From: Serripes groenlandicus
Taxonomy: Eukaryota > Mollusca > Bivalvia > Cardiida > Cardiidae
Assembly: GCA_031761405.1 (NCBI GenBank)
Contig: JASEVX010000007.1
Location: 28,174,859-28,238,858 of the forward strand
DNA length: 64,000 nucleotides
Direction: 5' to 3'
Positions 12,501 to 20,119 of the stretch are shown one piece after another. A program made the position numbers and the translations under genes. Position 1 is the stretch's first letter. Every line of letters starts with the position of its first letter. The notes under the pieces are model-generated. The model was not told where the DNA came from. It was given only the letters and a program-made list of their open reading frames with translations, and ran no database searches.

Positions 12501-15500
12501 GCAAGTAGAAGTAGCAGTGTCAGTAGTAATGGTAGTTTTACAGTTGAGCCTCGTAATTCTGAGCCTCGTAATTCTGTCTTCTATGTAAACAAAGAGGAAG
12601 ACACAACATCACATGGTGCTGATTTACCGAGGTAAATATTACAATGTAAATCCGTATTAACCTTTAACCCTTTCTCTCATATAGATGCTTTCTGACGCCT
12701 CTGCAGCAGATGGCTTTTTGAAAACATAGTGACAAAATACGTTCAATGTCGTCTGCTGCAGAATTGTCGTATGAGGGAAAGGGTTAAACTGCTTGAACTG
12801 ATTTTGTGAAGCCTGTGCCAACAGTATAGAGCCAGGTCAGTCGTCAGATCATGATCTGTACTGTTGGCTACTGATATTTCTAATACTAGCATTGACTCTT
12901 CCAAATTTAAAGATGTACATAAAAGATGTCATTGGTGTGCCAGTGAGGGTCAAACTTATTTTTTCGCCCAATTACTTTCTTTAGACTGGACTGATTCTAT
13001 CCAATGTTAATAGGAAGGTAGCTTAGATAGAATGAAAGGCTGTTTTTAATTTCGGGGCCTTTGGGTCAAGGTGACTGTTACTAAAAATAGAAGACCTGGG
13101 TTGTGGTGAACTATGGAAACCTGGTTTTGTGGGCATATTGCATTTCTTGTTTATTGACTACATGATTTTACAATTTTGAATGTGAAACCTTTTGGAACAG
13201 TACATTAGTTATTTAATCCTTTCCCATTGGCAGACGACTTTTGAAAACATTGTGTCAAAAGGAGAAATAGCTCTTTATAATGAGCTATTTCTCCTTTTAC
13301 CACAATGTATTTTGACTTTATTCAATAAATGCTTTTATTGATAGAGGTTTTCCTTATTTGTGTTTAGATGTGTTCACTGTCATCTGTTGCTAGTGGGAAA
13401 GGGTAAATAGGGGCTGCTTTTCCTACATATTCTTCAGAACTAAAGGATTCTTTGTCTAGATTAATACATGTACACGTGGCTTGAAATCTATGAAAAATTG
13501 AATTGTTGAAAAAAATCCCACATATAGACACTTTCTGACGCAGACGACTTTTGAAAACAATGTGGAAAATGTGGCAATTTCTCCTTTTGTCACAATGTTT
13601 TCAACTTTGTTTAGTAATTGTACCTCCATTTATAGAGATTTTCCATAAACTTTGGAGTCAGTCGGTCAAAGGTCAAGGTCATTGTGATCTTATATATGGA
13701 AACAGTTCATGGTTAAAGTTTTCGTGCAAGCTAGCATTTATCCTTATAACTAACATACACTTAGGCCTGTGATCTTCAAGTTTGTTTTGCCTAGAGAGTT
13801 TGGAGTTACTAGGTCAAAGGTCAAGTTCACTGTGACCTTCAATACAGAAACATTCCTTGCTTTAAAACTACTGATTGCTTAGGCCTATGACCCTGAAACT
13901 TAGTTTGGGTAATGGTCATGATCAGCACTTGACTCAAACAGGTCATGGGATCATAAGGTCAAAGGTCAAGGTCCCTTTGACCTTTAACGAAAAAACACTA
14001 GTTTTTGCAATAACTTTGAACTAGTTGCATATGGTGCAAATTGTTGCCCTATGGTTAAAGGTTTGCATGCAACTACATTAAGAGTCCATATCTTAGTAAC
14101 TACTTGATGCATTCCATTGAAACGTTATGCAACCCTTCCCAACCATCACACCTATGAAAATAATCAAGTTAAATAACTCTATCCTGCATATAATGCAAAT
14201 TATCACCCTTTAAGACATTGTGGTTAATGTTAAGCATGCAACTACATTAGAGTCCATTATCTCAGTAATCAAATAAGCAGTGGAATAGTCGAGCATGCTG
14301 TCCTCCGACAGCTGTTGTAATTATGTTTAACAAAGTGGTCTGCTGCAGATTTGTTGTATGTGGGAAAGGGTTATCCTTTTCCCTCATATGACAATGGTTC
14401 AACCACCATTTAATATCCTTTTAGTTCCTCTGGAAGTCATCATTGTGGGGCTGGAAGTAGTAGTGGGCATCATGTGGGCCCAACCTCCAGAGGAACAATG
14501 TCCATGCCCGTAGACATGCCGTCAATCAGAACTCCACAGTCGAGTGTGGCAGAGTCACTGGAATGTGGGAGGTAAGATCTATATTTTTTAAATCTTTTGC
14601 AAAGTAGTAAATAGATTGCTTTGAAATTGTCTTGGCATTTTAACCCAGACAATCTCTATCTATGAAAGTAGAAATATATGATAAGAGTTGTGGCAAAAGG
14701 AGAACTCTTTTTTTCTTGATTCATGTTATTAAAAGTTCCAAGATCACATATTGGCTTTTTTTTGCTTTTCCGATTAGATCATCAACCATTTCCATTCTAA
14801 ACATATAGGGTTGTGAGTTCGAATCCCGGCTCGGCCAACTTTCTTTCCGACGTTTGACAAAAGTCATTGCGACATGCGTCATTTGTCTTCCACCAATGGA
14901 CTAAGTCTATGTGGAAAAGCAGCCAGTTGCTTGGGAAGATTGTTGTGTGGAGTACTGGTGTGCGAAAACCAGGAAACATATGAGTAGGTGAACTGGCCGC
15001 CGTGATATGACTGAGAAATTGTTAAAAACGGCGTTAAACCCCAATCAATCAATCAATCAATCAATCTAAACATATAACTTTTTTTTCCACATTTGATAAG
15101 ACCAAAAAACGGCAATGTTTGAAGAATATTAATGTTCTTGGTGTTTCTTTATCATCCTAATGTTTTCTAAGCAGGCTGTGTACCATCTGTGGTGTAGTAG
15201 GTTGAGTGTCCCCTTTGGGAGGGGAAGTCCAGGGTTTAATCCCCTTGTCAGATCATTCCGAAGTCTTTAAAATTGGTAGTAGCAGCTTCCCTGCTTTGTT
15301 TAAAGGGTTGTAGTGACAGCATTAAGTCTGATGTATCATAATCCGGAAACATAATATGGTAGTACTTATAATTTCACCAAAGCGCTGTGATATAACCCTT
15401 TTCCACATATATCAATACATTTTGATGCCTCTGCAGGCAGATGACCTTTGAAAACCTTTTGGAAAAGGAAGAAATTGCTCATGAGCAATTTCTCCTTTTG

Positions 15501-17102
15501 CCACAATGTTTGCAACTCTTTTCAATAATTATTCTTACAATTATAGATATTTTTCCTATTTGTTATACATGTTTTCAAAGTTGTCTGCTTGAGATTTGTT
15601 GCATTTGCGAAAGAAATAAGACTGAAATAATGTTGAAAGTGATATAAAACACCATTCAATCAATAAATCAAGGCAGTCAGCACTGAAGATATCCATCAGC
15701 CTCAGGTAAACAGTTCAAATTCACAACCTGGATGACCCATGATTCAACCACATGACTGAGAGACTAATCCTTTCCCAACTTGTCAGAAACCTTCAGCAGA
15801 TGACTTTGAAAAACATCTAGAGAACAAATTTGAAAATCTCCATAAATGGTTATTGAAAAGATTGGGGACAAAGGAGAAATTGCTCTTTGTGGCAGATGCA
15901 TAAAATCCCATCTGCATGTAGGAAAGCAGTAATCTTCATTCATTTCATTGTATCTATTTTTTCAGTTGGCAGGTCATTACAAAATCAGGCAGCTTGCTTA
16001 GTGCTGATCCATCTTGCCATTCATCGAATGTCAAAAGTTCTTCAAACTCGTAAGTATAATACTAACCCTTTATATGATAATACAACATTTTACACCTCGG
16101 TAACAGTCAATTTTTGAAAAATTGCTCAAATCAAATGAATCAATTGATTCAATTTCGTACTTTGCTTTCGTCTCTGTATCAGATCATTTATCAATTTTTT
16201 CCTTTAGAAATGGTGATTTTGGATGGGTATACAGTTATTGAATCCTTGCAAGGAATAGATAACGTTTGAACGCATAGATTTTCTATATGTTGTCTAGAGG
16301 TCCTTATAGGCGTCTGCTTCAGATTTAGTGTATATGGGAAAGAGTTTAAATGTGTTTAAAATAAACACTTGTTTTACAATCCTTTACATGTAAAACTTGG
16401 CTCTGCCCTAAAGACATTTCACATATTGTTGTATGGTTAATTGTGTAATCTCAGTTATTGATATATACAGGGCTTCAATGACCTATGGAAAGTGAATGTT
16501 AACAAAAATTTAACAAAAATTTGTATATTTTATGTTAATTCAATTTCAATATTCTCTGTGTAGTTATTATCCAAGGTTGTTGTGATCATAGAAAAACAGG
16601 CCGGCAACGTGCATTTACTAGCCTAGGACTAGTTGGTTGTCCTGTTATCATGAATAATTGTACAATGAAAGTTGTATCTCTGAATAGAGTTGAAATCATT
16701 GTGACAAAAAATGTAATCGCTCAAATTACGAGCAATTTCACCTTTTGACACAATATTTTCAGAATTGACCGCTTCATAGGCTTCATAATGATTCTGTATA
16801 TGGGAAAGGGGGAGGGGCTGAAAATGACAAAATCGTAAATAAGTTTTCATATTTTTGAGAAACATTCATTAGATTTGGTTTTATTGACATTTTCTTGTTT
16901 CTTTTCAATCAGTTGTGAGGAAGCTACAGAAAACTTGTGTTATTCACAGAGACAAGAACGGCTGGACAGTGTGCGCCGGATGTTTTATAATGCTTATAAT
17001 CACAAGATATCCGCAAAGTTAAAAAATGAAACAGGAATTACAAATTTATTTGACCAGTTTGCAGAAAAAGTTGGATTCAAACCCTTGAAGTCGTTTCATT
17101 AG
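465..17102 (+). CDS. MTMR14: MTMR14-like phosphoinositide 3-phosphatase, 3' portion (14 exons)
   Basis: Exons at 465-516, 1435-1545, 2049-2122, 3159-3229, 3739-3816, 4765-4828, 5701-5863, 7689-7725, 8048-8115, 11833-11894, 12475-12631, 14425-14571, 15966-16049 and 16913-17102 join in a continuous frame of about 452 codons ending at TAG. The protein resembles MTMR14 (JUMPY; EDTP in flies) from the segment before the catalytic domain to the C-terminus. The catalytic loop reads HCISGWDR, a CX5R phosphatase motif. Known family role: removal of the 3-phosphate from PI3P and PI(3,5)P2, affecting autophagy and muscle calcium. The N-terminal third is upstream of the window. Introns are loaded with MITEs and SINEs. 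Splice sites were placed by eye using phase and similarity recalled from vertebrate MTMR14; the first exon and exon 11833-11894 are the least certain. Confidence 0.93.
603..814 (+). mobile_element. TTAA MITE, complete, orientation 1
   Basis: Reference copy for the family. TTAA at both ends encloses inverted termini CCCTTTTCCTCATAC / TATGAGGGAAAGGG. Next inside is a GCAGCAGACGAC / GTCTGCTGC subterminal inverted repeat, and at the centre a hairpin (GGAGAAATTGCACG / GTGCAATTTCTTC). No ORF. In these entries, orientation 1 (+) has CATACGACAATTCTGCAG at the left end and orientation 2 (-) has it at the right end. In older copies the equivalent left arm reads CATACAACAAATCTGCAG. Confidence 0.9.
817..1430 (+). 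other. MTMR14 intron, nothing recognised
   Basis: AT-rich intronic sequence; only a short CCCTTTCC remnant near 1160. Confidence 0.5.
1435..1545 (+). CDS. MTMR14: MTMR14 exon
   Basis: Encodes DMHDRVRGQDISLLRTYS and then KYIVDLMVEKKKVKF, one of the best-conserved MTMR14 segments. Acceptor TTTTCAG, donor GTAAGT. Confidence 0.92.
2049..2122 (+). CDS. MTMR14: MTMR14 exon
   Basis: Encodes NVTSSEKVDKENRYGEF and CILSVPYPG; AA+T across the junction completes the Asn codon. Acceptor TATTTCAG, donor GTAAAT. Confidence 0.92.
2176..2389 (-). mobile_element. TTAA MITE, right TTAA mutated
   Basis: Left TTAACCCTTTCCCAC, right GGGAAAGGGATAAA. Arms and central hairpin recognisable but diverged. Confidence 0.82.
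2710..2992. repeat. Imperfect direct duplication (unit offset about 157 bp)
   Basis: A segment starting CAATTAAGAAGAGTTTTTCA and ending in GATAAGCAGTGCTAAG occurs at about 2710-2834 and again at 2867-2992 with few differences. It lies in an MTMR14 intron. Confidence 0.8.
3159..3229 (+). CDS. MTMR14: MTMR14 exon
   Basis: Encodes CEFFKEWKDNSYLGEHMKF and DWKQ after the phase-1 Gly. Acceptor CCATCAG, donor GTAAAG. Confidence 0.92.
3739..3816 (+). CDS. MTMR14: MTMR14 exon
   Basis: Encodes GFVDASLDIPPTEVLRQL then NMNWSQYQ in phase 0. WSQYQ matches the vertebrate family. Acceptor ATTTCAG, donor GTATTT. Confidence 0.92.
4141..4345 (+). mobile_element. tRNA-derived SINE, 5'-truncated or diverged head
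   Basis: Contains an RNA polymerase III box B-like GGTTCGATCCCC and the body seen at 61070-61289 (GGAATCATGAATAAGT, then AAACAGCGTTAAATAAC). Confidence 0.72.
4765..4828 (+). CDS. MTMR14: MTMR14 exon
   Basis: Encodes RWNLIELTQNYVKMLIHLVT and E, the helix before the catalytic loop. Acceptor TTTTTCAG, donor GTAAGT. A decayed TTAA MITE begins 13 bases after the exon. Confidence 0.92.
4841..4950 (+). mobile_element. TTAA MITE fragment
   Basis: Left end TTAACCCTTTCCCACATG followed by decayed arm sequence; the right half is lost or unrecognisable. Confidence 0.55.
5701..5863 (+). CDS. MTMR14: MTMR14 catalytic exon (CX5R motif)
   Basis: Encodes LVHCISGWDRTPMFISLLRL and then SLWADGAIHKSLSPTEILYL. 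The nucleophile Cys codon is at 5724-5726 and the phosphate-binding Arg codon at 5742-5744. Both are intact, so the copy looks catalytically competent. Acceptor ATTGACAG, donor GTAGGT. Confidence 0.96.
6124..6621 (+). mobile_element. TTAA MITE split by a SINE
   Basis: Left half runs to 6284 (CTCCTTATGCC), right half resumes at 6546 (CCTTTTGCCACAA) and ends GGAAATGGTTAA. The SINE sits in the right arm of the central hairpin. Confidence 0.8.
6285..6545 (+). mobile_element. tRNA-derived SINE, near full length, inside a MITE
   Basis: Starts GCCCCGGTAGCTCAGTGGG (tRNA-like head with box A) and ends AAAACGGCGTTAAACACC with an AATC-rich tail. Flanked by CCTTATGCC / CCTTTTGCC, a 9-bp target duplication with one mismatch. 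Confidence 0.82.
6818..6985 (+). mobile_element. TTAA MITE, decayed
   Basis: CTAACCCTTTCCTACATA and GCAGCAGACGACTTTGAAAA at left; right end degraded. Confidence 0.6.
7060..7289. mobile_element. TTAA MITE with a different terminal repeat
   Basis: Perfect TTAA ends and 15-bp inverted termini CCCATTACTTCACAT / ATGTGAAGTAATGGG instead of CCCTTTCCC. The interior keeps the family's GTCGTCTGC arms and the hairpin GGTGAAATTGCTCG / GAGCAATTTCACC. Confidence 0.88.
7381..7560 (+). mobile_element. TTAA MITE, decayed
   Basis: TTACCCTTTTCCCAATACC at left, GCCGTCTGCTGC and GAGAAATGGTAAA at right; hairpin mostly lost. Confidence 0.55.
7689..7725 (+). CDS. MTMR14: MTMR14 microexon
   Basis: A 37-base exon encoding HNLSDRLSKGEE, matching the conserved DRLSKGEE of the family. 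It links the catalytic exon (GG+G) to the next in phase 0. Acceptor GATTTCAG, donor GTAAAA. Confidence 0.9.
8048..8115 (+). CDS. MTMR14: MTMR14 exon
   Basis: Encodes IMLFCFHFLQYITSDEFSVS and NK plus two bases of an Arg codon; ITSDEFS matches the vertebrate ITSEEFS. A nested transposon block begins about 30 bases after the donor. Confidence 0.92.
8145..9496 (+). mobile_element. Bivalve-type repeat interrupted by a HINE-like element
   Basis: Outer element in two pieces: 8145-8226 (ATACGACCGTTTCTTAAAAA, CGGTACGTATTATGG) and 9292-9496 (TTACATGCTTTGAGCTATTG to ATGTACCGTTTGCGGTACTC). Both pieces carry matching CCGTTT/CGGTAC motifs. Confidence 0.7.
8227..9291 (-). mobile_element. HINE/Helentron-like element with about 145-bp tandem core
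   Basis: One end is an AGCTCACC...GGTGAG hairpin followed by AAGGTGAGTTATTGTGATCG; the other is CAGGTGAGCGATTCCAGGGC with a GGGCCTCATGGCCC palindrome, then CTCTTGTTT. The core has about six units containing CTAGGCCAAGTTCGAA and AGGTCACTAGG. The class is inferred from hairpin ends plus tandem core; no RepHel protein is present. Confidence 0.75.
9500..9687 (+). mobile_element. SINE-like fragment
   Basis: GGATTTGATCCCTGGTCAGG (box B-like), then AAAGACTTTAAAAAGGGCTG and a TTACCCAGGAACC tail segment; similar in layout to 15178-15390. Confidence 0.5.
9688..9916 (-). mobile_element. TTAA MITE, complete, orientation 2
   Basis: 229 bp with perfect TTAA at both ends; CATATAAACACTTTCTGACG left, GAATTGTCGTATGAGGG right. 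Confidence 0.9.
9943..10127 (-). mobile_element. TTAA MITE, decayed
   Basis: TTAACTCTTTCCCACACA left, GCATGTTGGAAGAGGTTATT right; centre diverged. It starts 27 bp after the previous copy. Confidence 0.6.
10448..10808 (-). mobile_element. TTAA MITE with duplicated right arm and SINE-tail insertion
   Basis: TCAACCCTTTCCCACATGC starts the copy. The GAGATTTTCCATATT...GGGAAAGGGACA right arm occurs twice (ends near 10716 and 10805). A GGTGTAATAAAGTCCAGAAA SINE-like tail is embedded at about 10570-10620. Confidence 0.6.
11121..11347 (-). mobile_element. TTAA MITE, complete, orientation 2
   Basis: Perfect TTAA ends; GACGCGTTCTGACGCCTCTG left arm and GCACAAAACGTGCAATTTC loop. Young-looking copy. Confidence 0.9.
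11350..11460 (+). mobile_element. SINE tail fragment
   Basis: CCAGTTGCCTGAGAAGAAGT, GTACTGGTGTAATAAAGTCC and GCCAGGTGAACTGGCC match the body of the SINEs at 6285 and 14808. Confidence 0.6.
11833..11894 (+). CDS. MTMR14: MTMR14 linker exon (weakly conserved)
   Basis: Encodes RTYLPIDDIKLFHVRHHSID then G. It is the only exon found between 8115 and 12475 that repairs both flanking phases: AG+G before and G+AA after. The acceptor is a tandem CAGCAG, so starting at 11830 would add one Ser. The protein loosely resembles the KSLPxxD...LEDICMLRRK segment of vertebrate MTMR14. A truncated MITE lies about 25 bases downstream. Confidence 0.7.
11917..12018 (-). mobile_element. Half TTAA MITE (right end only)
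   Basis: Begins in the outer part of the right arm (ATTGTTCTTTCATTTAACGG) and ends GTGGGAAAGGGTTAA. It starts about 25 bp after MTMR14 exon 11833-11894. Confidence 0.75.
12475..12631 (+). CDS. MTMR14: MTMR14 exon, Ser-rich linker
   Basis: Open only in the frame set by the previous exon. Encodes SRDASRSSSVSSNGSFTVEP and an imperfect EPRNS-EPRNS duplication, as expected for the low-complexity linker after the phosphatase domain. Acceptor ATCTTTAG, donor GTAAAT. Confidence 0.82.
12664..12787 (-). mobile_element. TTAA MITE, internally deleted (124 bp)
   Basis: Perfect TTAA and both termini, but the arm jumps from AAAACATAGTGACAAAA straight to ATACGTTCAATGTCGTC. The central hairpin and right inner arm are gone. 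Confidence 0.88.
13213..13407 (-). mobile_element. TTAA MITE, older copy
   Basis: TTAATCCTTTCCCATTGG left; strong hairpin GGAGAAATAGCTC / GAGCTATTTCTCC; right GTGGGAAAGGGTAAA. Confidence 0.8.
13516..14374 (-). mobile_element. TTAA MITE split by another repeat
   Basis: Left part 13516-13651 (CCCACATATAGACACTTTCT to GAGATTTTCCATAAAC). The right part resumes at about 14338 with GTCTGCTGCAGATTTGTTG and ends GTGGGAAAGGGTTA. Confidence 0.7.
13652..14325 (+). mobile_element. Repeat with GGTCAAAGGTCAAGGTC motifs, inserted in a MITE
   Basis: Several GGTCAAAGGTCAAGGTC-type stretches followed by a 3' end GTCGAGCATGCTGTCCTCCG with a GCTGTC/GACAGC hairpin. The hairpin end suggests a HINE-like or related non-autonomous element. 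Confidence 0.6.
14425..14571 (+). CDS. MTMR14: MTMR14 exon, Ser/Gly/His-rich linker
   Basis: Encodes SSSGSHHCGAGSSSGHH and then MSMPVDMPSIRTPQSS. Phases match on both sides (AG+T in, AG out). Acceptor CTTTTAG, donor GTAAGA. Confidence 0.85.
14808..15064 (+). mobile_element. 5'-truncated tRNA-derived SINE with 12-bp target duplication
   Basis: Begins just before box B (GTGAGTTCGAATCCCGG) and ends GGCGTTAAACCCC with an (AATC)n tail. Flanked by TCTAAACATATA at 14796-14807 and 15065-15076, a perfect 12-bp duplication. Confidence 0.88.
15178..15390 (+). mobile_element. SINE-like element, second type
   Basis: tRNA-like head region (GTGTAGTAGGTTGAGTGTCC; CCAGGGTTTAATCCCCTTG) and tail ATCATAATCCGGAAACA to AGCGCTGTGATATAA. 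Confidence 0.6.
15393..15620 (-). mobile_element. TTAA MITE, older copy
   Basis: AACCCTTTTCCACATATATC left; hairpin GAAGAAATTGCTC / GAGCAATTTCTCC; right end decayed (GCATTTGCGAAAGAAA). Confidence 0.75.
15765..15932 (+). mobile_element. TTAA MITE, decayed
   Basis: TAATCCTTTCCCAACTTG left, GCATGTAGGAAAGCAGTAA right, next to MTMR14 exon 15966-16049. Confidence 0.6.
15966..16049 (+). CDS. MTMR14: MTMR14 exon with SWQ motif
   Basis: Encodes SWQVITKSGSLLSADPS and a Ser-rich tail; SWQ with the following Val/Ile-Thr matches the vertebrate GSWQMVTG segment. Acceptor TTTTTTCAG, donor GTAAGT. Confidence 0.88.
16640..16812 (+). mobile_element. TTAA MITE, decayed
   Basis: Central hairpin ATCGCTCAAATTACGAGCAA and right end GTATATGGGAAAGGGG. 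Confidence 0.6.
16913..17102 (+). CDS. MTMR14: MTMR14 terminal coding exon
   Basis: Encodes RQERLDSVRRMFYNAYN and ends NLFDQFAEKVGFKPLKSFH before TAG at 17100-17102. The xxLFxQFAxxVG(F/L) tail is diagnostic of MTMR14. Acceptor TTTTCAATCAG. Confidence 0.95.
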
Positions 17103-17255
17103 TGCATTATTTGTGTATGATTTATTGGCCCTGGAGGCGTAGAGACCTGCTGATATTAAGCCTATTTCACACAGATGTAACTTTGTAGAAAGCCTTGGTG
17201 GGACAATTGGAGCAATTTTTTGAAATGTGTTTGATTCCTAGGGTATTGTTAAAAG
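17103..17255 (+). other. MTMR14: Start of MTMR14 3' UTR
   Basis: Non-coding sequence after the stop and before the first 3' MITE. No AATAAA occurs here; one near 17808 lies inside a repeat. The transcript end cannot be placed. Confidence 0.4.
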
Positions 17256-17472
17256 TTAACCCTTTACCTCATACGACAATTCTGCAGCAGACGACTGAAT
17301 ATTTTTTGCCAAAAAATAGAAAATCTTTATAATTGAATGACTAAAAGTGGAAAACTTTGTGGCAAAAGGAGAAATTGCATGTTTTGTGCAATTTCTTCTT
17401 TTGTCACTATGTTTTCAAATAGCCGTTTGCTGCAGAGGCGTCAGAAAGCGTCTATATGAGGGAAAGGGTTAA
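17256..17472 (+). mobile_element. TTAA MITE, complete, orientation 1
   Basis: Perfect TTAA ends; the loop is GCATGTTTTGTGCAATTTC. Lies about 150 bp after the MTMR14 stop. Confidence 0.9.
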
Positions 17473-17515
17473 ACAGTCATTTTCAATCAATTTTTAAATT
17501 AATCTGTTCATATTT

Positions 17516-18250
17516 AGCTCACCTGAGCAAAAGTGCTCATGTGAGCTATTGTGACCACCATGTTGAACACCCTGTGTCGGTTGTAGATCGCAGTCAACAA
17601 TTTTTTTAAATAATCCACTTGACCAACCTTACCCAATTTCATAGATATGATCCTTTGGTGGTCCTCTTTAAGATAGAAAAGATCAGAAAGGGTGGGGTCA
17701 ATTCTTGCCTCTGAAAATGAAATCATTAGGTGTCCCTTTATACAAAAGATGATAAAGCCATATTGATTGGTGAAAAAGATTTGATATGTTGCATCAAAAA
17801 TAGGGTAAAATAAATAAAAACTTAAAAAACTATTTGTACGATAATTCATCAGATATGTGCCTTAGGTAAAAGGATTCAACCCATATTGATTGGTTTGAAA
17901 AAATGATGATCAGACAGCATTATAAAAGGGGTAAACTAATAAAATATGAAAGAAACTTTTGCTCTGAAAATGCTTTTTTGATTTCAAAATAATTTGGCTG
18001 AAATGTTCCCTATACATAATTTGTTTAAGTCATATTGAATGGTTGAACAATTAGATATCAAGCAGCATCAGAAAGGGGGGAAGTAAAATGAAAAAAAGAA
18101 ATCCATTTCTGCTCAACTGAAACTGATTGTCTGAGTTCAGCATAAGGTGACCCTCTATAATAAATTGTTCAATCCATTTTTATTGTTGTAAAAAGCACAA
18201 GAACAAGTTAAAATGTCAAAACTTTCAAAAGGCTAAGTTTATTTTATGAT
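17516..18250 (-). mobile_element. HINE-like element, diverged
   Basis: Starts AGCTCACCTGAGCAAAAGTG with the terminal hairpin and GCTATTGTGACC, as in 8227. The core has diverged units (ATATTGATTGGT; GATTTCAAAATAATTTGGCT). The far end is not clear. Confidence 0.6.
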
Positions 18251-18257
18251 CATTTTT

Positions 18258-18437
18258 AGCTCTACTGGCCAAAGGCCAGAAAAGCTTATGCCGTGGCGTG
18301 GTGTCCGTCGTCTGTGCATCCGTAAACAATTGCTTGTGAACGCGATACAGTCTTCAGTTTTGATTGTATCTCAATCAAACTTATACAGTAGTTAGATATC
18401 CATGAGAGCTTGGTTCCTTTTGCAAACAAGCCAGATC
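18258..18437 (+). mobile_element. Repeat with AGCTCTACTGGCCAAAGGCC end, cut by gap
   Basis: Terminal hairpin CTGGCCAAAGGCCAG followed by CCGTGGCGTGGTGTCCGTCG. This arrangement resembles other elements here; the remainder is in the assembly gap. Confidence 0.6.
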
Positions 18438-18637
18438 NNNNNNNNNNNNNNNNNNNNNNNNNNNNNNNNNNNNNNNNNNNNNNNNNNNNNNNNNNNNNNN
18501 NNNNNNNNNNNNNNNNNNNNNNNNNNNNNNNNNNNNNNNNNNNNNNNNNNNNNNNNNNNNNNNNNNNNNNNNNNNNNNNNNNNNNNNNNNNNNNNNNNNN
18601 NNNNNNNNNNNNNNNNNNNNNNNNNNNNNNNNNNNNN
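18438..18637. other. Assembly gap (200 N)
   Basis: Exactly 200 undetermined bases, a round number typical of a placeholder of unknown true length. Confidence 0.99.
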
Positions 18638-19360
18638 GATGCAAGACTATTAGGAGATTTAGACTTTGCCATAAAACAAAGTTGTAATTATTTTTCACTT
18701 ATACCAACTTGTGGCAGAAACTAAGAGGGAAGATGGTTTGGCATTTATCTGTGATATTGTTTTATTTGTGTTGCCTTTCATCTCCTTGTAATTTACTTTC
18801 ATATAGGGTGGTGAACTCCAGATGGAGATCAAAGTAACTTATAGTACCGGTAGTTCAAAACTATTTTGGCAGTAAATATTGAAAAACTGTCAATTGAAAG
18901 TCATGAAAATGTATAAAATTAGGCTTACTTGGTATGTCTACCCAGATCAATATTTAGATTTTTTTGGAACTGGAAAGTGAAATTTTTGCTCTAAATTTAT
19001 CCCAGAATTATGATTCTAATATTTCAAGACGATTTTTGAACAGTTTTAAAACTTTTACTATAACATCTATTTTCTGGAGTTCAGCATCTTTCAAGACATT
19101 TATTTCTTCTAACCAGACCAAATAAGGTTTTGAAAATATTTAGGGTTAAACAATTAGAAGCATGCTCTCTTTTCTAAAGGGCGACTCTTTAATTTTTAGA
19201 CAATTATTTCTGATCAGAGAATCTTTTGAGAATATATAGGGGGAAACAACTTGAGCAATTCTTATAGAATCTTTACCAAGCTTATAGGGACAATATCTCG
19301 GCCATTATGGATTTCAAGTCAGCTGGCCTGGTACACTTCAGACATATTTATACAATTGTT
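18638..19360. other. Intergenic, nothing recognised
   Basis: AT-rich sequence with short echoes of the HINE core (GATTTCAAG-like); no coding signal. Confidence 0.4.
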
Positions 19361-19364
19361 ACAA

Positions 19365-19525
19365 TTATACAAATTTGCAGCAGACAACTTTAAAAACTTC
19401 AATGTAGAAATATAGAAAAAAACCTTTTAAAGAAAGGTTTTGTTTTTTATAGAGTTGAATGTGGCAAAAGGAGAAATTGCTCATTATGAGAAAGTCTTCC
19501 TTTGCCACACTGTTTTCAGAGGGAG
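19365..19525 (+). mobile_element. TTAA MITE fragment
   Basis: GCAGCAGACAACTTTAAAAAC, AGAGTTGAATGTGGCAAAAG and hairpin AGAAATTGCTCATTATGAG; termini missing. Confidence 0.5.
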
Positions 19526-20089
19526 AGGTTTGATGAGTGAAATTTTGATAATTGACCTTTGTCCACTCTCAAACTTGAGCAATCTTGAACCAGTAATAAC
19601 CAGTTTGATTTTCAGTTCACCGAAGTCAGATTTATGATTGACTCTTTCCCCCATATAGAATGAGTGTAGTGGATCAGAATTATTCTATTCTGTTCTACGG
19701 AACGAATGTCTACACGACTATTGTGTCACAATGTGTACGAAAATTCAGCGATTTGAGGACAAAGAAAAAGGTTCAAAGAATTTTGCTGAAATTCCCACAC
19801 TTATAGAACTCAATGTGATCTAGGTCTGGGCATGTTCGTTATATCTGGGAAAAATCTAGTTTCAGAGACTTTTTGGGATAAAACCCGGAAAATTTACATT
19901 TTCACAACATATTTCTGTAGATCTCGCACCAGCAAATAACGGAATCAGCTGTAAAATGTCAAACTTGTCCGAGATCCAGTGCAAACAACGGTGTGTTTAG
20001 ATTTCTCATACATTTAGTTTGGATTCTTTGAGAAAGCTTTTAATAGGGGTTCTTGACTTAAATTTTTTCTGTGGGCGTGACTAGGAAAG

Positions 20090-20116
20090 TGACGTCACGT
20101 CAGCGGTTTGACGTCA
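20090..20116. promoter_or_regulatory. Two CRE palindromes (TGACGTCA)
   Basis: TGACGTCA at 20090-20097 and again at 20109-20116, 19 bp apart, in an intergenic stretch just before a SINE head. These match the CREB/ATF consensus. No gene start was found nearby, so function is unproven. Confidence 0.35.
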
Positions 20117-20119
20117 TAA

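Noticed and set aside
18286..18724. Open frames of 83-128 residues across the N gap
   Set aside because: Most of each frame is undetermined sequence, so they carry no coding information.
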